DNA from: a virus
Reading direction: 5' to 3' (one strand)
Length of the DNA stretch: 39,893 nt
IMG/VR virus record: IMGVR_UViG_3300048591_000753
Span: 1-39,893 of that record
In this document: positions 37,725 to 39,893 of the stretch, in pieces
How the letters are laid out: every line of letters begins with the position of its first letter
Numbering within the stretch: the first letter of the stretch is position 1
The notes under the pieces: generated by a model
Told to the model about the DNA's origin: nothing
The model's database searches: none
The model's input: the letters and a program-made list of their open reading frames with translations, nothing else
Translations under genes and position numbers: made by a program

Positions 37725-38056
37725 CCTACGAAAACCTATTCGCGCATATCCCATACGTCACCCCGTTCCGCCTGTTGGATACGTATGGCATGGACGTAAC
37801 AATTGCCTGCCTCTGTTGCGGCGAACCCTACGACTATGAATCGCTCCAGCACGATTGTCGGTTCGACCCGAACGCGGGGCTGTTGTGCTGGCCGTGTGAC
37901 CAAGCGATACGCCTGCAAATGCCCGTCTTCAACCGCTATCTAAAGCAGGAAAGCGAAGCCAACCCGAACATCAACCCGGTTAAGGCGGCGTTCGTGCGGC
38001 TGTTGGCAGTCGAGCGGCCTAGAAAAGAAGACCCCAGAGAACTGAAAATGTTCTAA
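37721..38056 (+). CDS. Zinc-finger-like protein with two CxxC pairs
   Basis: A 111-residue protein. CLCCGEPYDY and, 25 residues later, LLCWPCDQ give two CxxC pairs that could hold a zinc ion in a small treble-clef or ribbon. A helical C-terminus (YLKQESEANPNINPVKAAFVRLLAVERPRK) follows. The gene ends the P4 run, and a tRNA-like element starts 12 bases after its stop. It starts in an ATGA overlap. Function is unknown. Confidence 0.65.
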   Translation: MTYENLFAHIPYVTPFRLLDTYGMDVTIACLCCGEPYDYESLQHDCRFDPNAGLLCWPCDQAIRLQMPVFNRYLKQESEANPNINPVKAAFVRLLAVERPRKEDPRELKMF

Positions 38057-38067
38057 TTTCGCAGACA

Positions 38068-38147
38068 TGAGGGGAAAGAAGGCAGGCAACGCCGATCTCT
38101 GCGTAATTGCACAAAGCGTCGTTCCGGTTCGACTCCGGCCCCCTCAC
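38068..38147 (+). tRNA. Second tRNA-like element, degenerate
   Basis: A perfect 7-bp acceptor stem TGAGGGG (38068-38074) with CCCCTCA (38140-38146) and a T arm TCCGG-TTCGACT-CCGGC (four of five pairs) are present. A short D-arm-like GGC-AGGCAAC-GCC follows the acceptor. The anticodon arm (CTCTG...CAAAG) has a mismatch and a 10-base loop, and no reliable anticodon can be read. It lies between two genes, 12 bases before the ATG at 38160. It may be a decayed tRNA or a tRNA mimic like that at 1044. Confidence 0.5.
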
Positions 38148-38159
38148 AAATAACCGACC

Positions 38160-38696
38160 ATGGACTCCACCCACACCCTAGCGGAAATCAACGCCGCCAC
38201 GAAAGGCAAGCTCCGAAACGAGTTGGCCGCCGAACGTTGCGACATTGAAACGTATGCCAACGAATTGAAGTACCAAGCCGCCGTACTTCATTTTTCGGTT
38301 GGGCGAAGTTCGCATCCGGCAACGTCCGCTAACCGCTTTGCGAAGGGCCGCGAATCGGAGTTCCTGACTGCCATCGGATCGGGTGCGGCAACCATGCAAG
38401 ACGCGGAACGTCTGCGTGCGCTTGCCGATTCCGCGTTCGGCGCGTCCGCGCCGCCGCACCGCTTGAAAGCGTTTTGCCCCGATGGAAAAAGGAAAGGCAT
38501 CCCATTGCTGAAAAAAGGATGCGGTTCGTCTTGCATCCAAAATTTGACCAGTTGGGTGTTGCGTGCCGTCATCGCTTGGGAGGCGTTGGACACAGAAAAC
38601 GCCCGCAAGCGTGCCGCCGCTCCGAAAGTTGCGCCCGTCGAACCCGTCACCACGCCGGAACCCGAACCTGAAACCGATGGCACTCTACTCGTCTAA
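38160..38696 (+). CDS. Hypothetical protein upstream of tail genes
   Basis: A 178-residue protein beginning MDSTHTLAEINAATKGKLRNELAAERC. A basic helical N-terminus is followed by KGRESEFLTAIGSGAATMQDAERLRALADSAFG and a C-terminal acidic, proline-rich tail (VAPVEPVTTPEPEPETDGTLLV). Cysteines cluster in KKGCGSSCIQN. No family is recognised. The ATG lies 12 bases after the tRNA-like element, and its stop lies 20 bases inside the next gene, which shows tight packing. Confidence 0.65.
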   Translation: MDSTHTLAEINAATKGKLRNELAAERCDIETYANELKYQAAVLHFSVGRSSHPATSANRFAKGRESEFLTAIGSGAATMQDAERLRALADSAFGASAPPHRLKAFCPDGKRKGIPLLKKGCGSSCIQNLTSWVLRAVIAWEALDTENARKRAAAPKVAPVEPVTTPEPEPETDGTLLV

Positions 38697-38982
38697 TACC
38701 GGGTCGGTTCGCCTGATTCTTTCGGGCGACCGAATCATTTTACAGTCAGGGCGGACGGTCACGGGTGCGTTCGCCCGAACGGCGGCGGGCGTGTTGCTCG
38801 GTTCCTTCGGCCCTCGGAACGTCCGTGCCACTTTGCTGGTGCGTGCGGTTGAAACAATCGAGGGTGTGACTCACGTTGTTTGCTGGGCGGACGCTGACAA
38901 GTTGGTCTATCTGCCGATCTCTGCGTTAACCCAGTCGGAAATCTACACTACCCCACCGCCGCCCGATGTTTCGCCGACTTAA
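38677..38982 (+). CDS. 101-residue beta-rich protein of the tail module
   Basis: Starts 20 bases inside the end of the previous gene. MALYSSNTGSVRLILSGDRIILQSGRTVTGAFARTAAGVLLGSFGPRNVRATLLVRAVET is strand-rich throughout, and resembles small tail or connector proteins in size and layout. It lies directly before the tail assembly chaperone (17 bases overlap). It may therefore be a tail-tube accessory or head-tail joining part. I have no specific family match. Confidence 0.65.
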   Translation: MALYSSNTGSVRLILSGDRIILQSGRTVTGAFARTAAGVLLGSFGPRNVRATLLVRAVETIEGVTHVVCWADADKLVYLPISALTQSEIYTTPPPPDVSPT

Positions 38983-39685
38983 AACATGGATTCAAGACAA
39001 GACGCAACGTCGCCCGTTCAGTTGGGCGGACCTTACACTGGCGCAATACCAGCAGATTTGCGCCGTACAGCGGATATTCCAAGTGCCCGCCGGGGCAAAA
39101 GAAGAAAGTACGAACGAGAGCCAAAGTATTTTGGCCGTGCGTATCCTTTCGATCCTCCTAAACAAGTCGTTCGACCAGTTGACGAAACGGACGACCCCGT
39201 ACCGTCTGGGTCAACTGGCGGCTAGGCATACCAAATTTCTGGGTACGCCGCCGCCGATGAGGCTAGTCAGCGCGTTTCGGATGGGGGCCGAACTGTTCTC
39301 CATCCCTTCGACGTATGACCACGTGCCATTTTACCATTGGTTGCAAATAGACACGCAGATACTCAAAGGCAATAATTCGCCGGACAGTGCGGACGACTTA
39401 GCGACGTTCCTAGCCGTGGCTTGCGTGCAACCCGTTACCGCTTTTTCGACCGAACGAATCCCCAAACTGGCGGCAAAGTTTCGGAACGTCAAATTTCTAA
39501 CCGCCATCGGGATGCGTGCTTTTTTTTTGCTCGCATTGAAGAACTCCAGTCGAAATACAAACCCCTTTTTACCGACGACGGCGACAGCGGACCTCTCAAA
39601 AAGCACGCCCAAAGTTACGGGTGGGTGGCTATCGTCGCTGATTTGGCCCGGTCGGGGGAAACGGGTTTCGGCCTCTCAAAATTGA
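38966..39685 (+). CDS. Tail assembly chaperone G, unshifted product
   Basis: A 239-residue protein in the zero frame. The centre (WADLTLAQYQQICAVQRIFQVPAGAKEESTNES) resembles the N-terminal part of Bacteroidota phage tail chaperones. After the T9 run at 39520-39528 the zero frame gives a poor sequence (LLALKNSSRNTNPFL...), while the -1 frame gives a good extension. This is the G/GT layout of siphovirus tails, in which a short and a frameshifted long chaperone coat the tape measure before tube assembly. Confidence 0.75.
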   Translation: MFRRLKTWIQDKTQRRPFSWADLTLAQYQQICAVQRIFQVPAGAKEESTNESQSILAVRILSILLNKSFDQLTKRTTPYRLGQLAARHTKFLGTPPPMRLVSAFRMGAELFSIPSTYDHVPFYHWLQIDTQILKGNNSPDSADDLATFLAVACVQPVTAFSTERIPKLAAKFRNVKFLTAIGMRAFFLLALKNSSRNTNPFLPTTATADLSKSTPKVTGGWLSSLIWPGRGKRVSASQN

Positions 39686-39810
39686 CCGACGTTTACGAGG
39701 CTCCTACGGGGGCCGTGTTCACCGAACTCATGCGCCGAAAGGCACTTAACCGAGTCTTGTCCGCCGAACGCGCAAAGCAGGAAGCAAGGCAAAAATCAAA
39801 ACGCCGATGA
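38966..39810 (+). CDS. Tail assembly chaperone GT, -1 frameshifted product
   Basis: At 39519-39528 the sequence is C followed by nine T; in the zero frame it reads GCT TTT TTT TTG, so T-TTT-TTT is a perfect slippery heptamer. A -1 shift leads to ARIEELQSKYKPLFTDDG and onward through YGWVAIVADLARSGETGFGLSKLTDVYE to a stop at 39808-39810. That extension has the aromatic YGW...VYEA pattern of phage T-type extensions, and its stop overlaps the next ATG (gene at 41 across the circle junction) in an ATGA. RNA polymerase slippage on T9 is an alternative mechanism. Confidence 0.75.
39519..39528 (+). promoter_or_regulatory. Slippery site for tail chaperone frameshift
   Basis: C at 39519 and T at 39520-39528. 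The -1 frame after it is the one that carries the conserved-looking extension ending at 39810. No strong downstream pseudoknot was identified by eye. Confidence 0.7.
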
Positions 39811-39893
39811 ACGAAATTATCAACCTGTTTCGGGCCGCCGTCGCGGGGCTGACTGTGCCGCCGTCGTTTCGGTACGAGGCGTTCGTTTGGGAT
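39767..39893. repeat. Terminal direct repeat, right copy
   Basis: Identical to 1-127. It includes the end of the frameshifted chaperone and the first 87 bases of the gene at 41. Confidence 0.9.

Noticed and set aside
38102-38120. An anticodon for the second tRNA-like element
   Set aside because: Several loop choices are possible, and none gives a stem of five pairs with a seven-base loop, so no amino acid can be assigned.
39253-39262. CCGATGAGGC near 39253, like the ribozyme core
   Set aside because: It lies in the tail chaperone gene, has no GAAA stem III partner and no complementary stem I, so it is coincidence.
1-39893. CRISPR arrays, insertion sequences or an integrase
   Set aside because: I saw no direct-repeat arrays with regular spacers, no transposase motifs and no tyrosine or serine recombinase motifs on either strand.

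Overview
The window is a complete tailed-phage genome cut open at an arbitrary point. The first 127 bases (1-127) recur exactly as the last 127 (39767-39893), as expected when a circular molecule is assembled and written with its closing overlap. Every gene I can support lies on the + strand. It encodes terminase, portal, a protease-capsid fusion, tail chaperones with a -1 frameshift, a tape measure of about 1,200 residues and tail-tip proteins, so it is a long-tailed, probably siphovirus-like phage. I see no integrase. The host is very probably a GC-rich member of the Bacteroidota: the promoters have a TTG at about -33 and TAnnTTTG at about -7 with 20-21 bases between them, ribosome sites are not Shine-Dalgarno-like, and the replication protein has a BT4734/VirE-type N-terminus.

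Layout. 38160-39810 and 41-475: tail assembly genes, including the chaperone frameshift across the circle junction. 480-1172: promoter P1, a small gene, a decayed gene and a tRNA-like element. 1172-5976: two large tail-tip/baseplate-type proteins. 6000-7730: promoter P2 and small neck/tail genes, with an HNH endonuclease relic. 7803-12394: tape measure, two small proteins and a GH108 endolysin. 12421-19173: protease-scaffold-capsid fusion, a candidate tail tube gene and its extension, portal and connector. 19170-20602: holin, one-protein spanin and small membrane proteins. 20673-21113: HTH regulator. 21117-30065: early operon from promoter P3 with two hammerhead ribozymes, RecT annealase, exonuclease, primase-helicase, two DNA methyltransferases and an SSB-like protein, closed by a terminator. 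30066-31281: about 1.2 kb without convincing genes, with palindromic repeats and AT-rich stretches, the best origin candidate. 31282-34758: small DNA-binding proteins, RuvC-like resolvase and terminase. 34761-38147: promoter P4, many small overlapping genes, DHFR and a second tRNA-like element.

The most striking feature is a pair of type II hammerhead ribozymes (21864-21923 and 22469-22530) bracketing one AT-richer gene of unknown function inside the early operon. Stem I and a loop-I/stem-II pseudoknot covary between the copies. Other unusual features: a promoter-operator cassette repeated four times; genes whose start codon sits 4-6 bases after a -7 box, often right behind a terminator, implying leaderless mRNAs; a 13-residue C-terminal tail shared by two unrelated proteins; a C10 tract that breaks a gene; and a methyltransferase whose target-recognition segment reads better in another frame.

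Genes are chained by ATGA/GTGA stop-start overlaps, which I used to choose most starts. All functional calls rest on motif recognition by eye; no database search was run.
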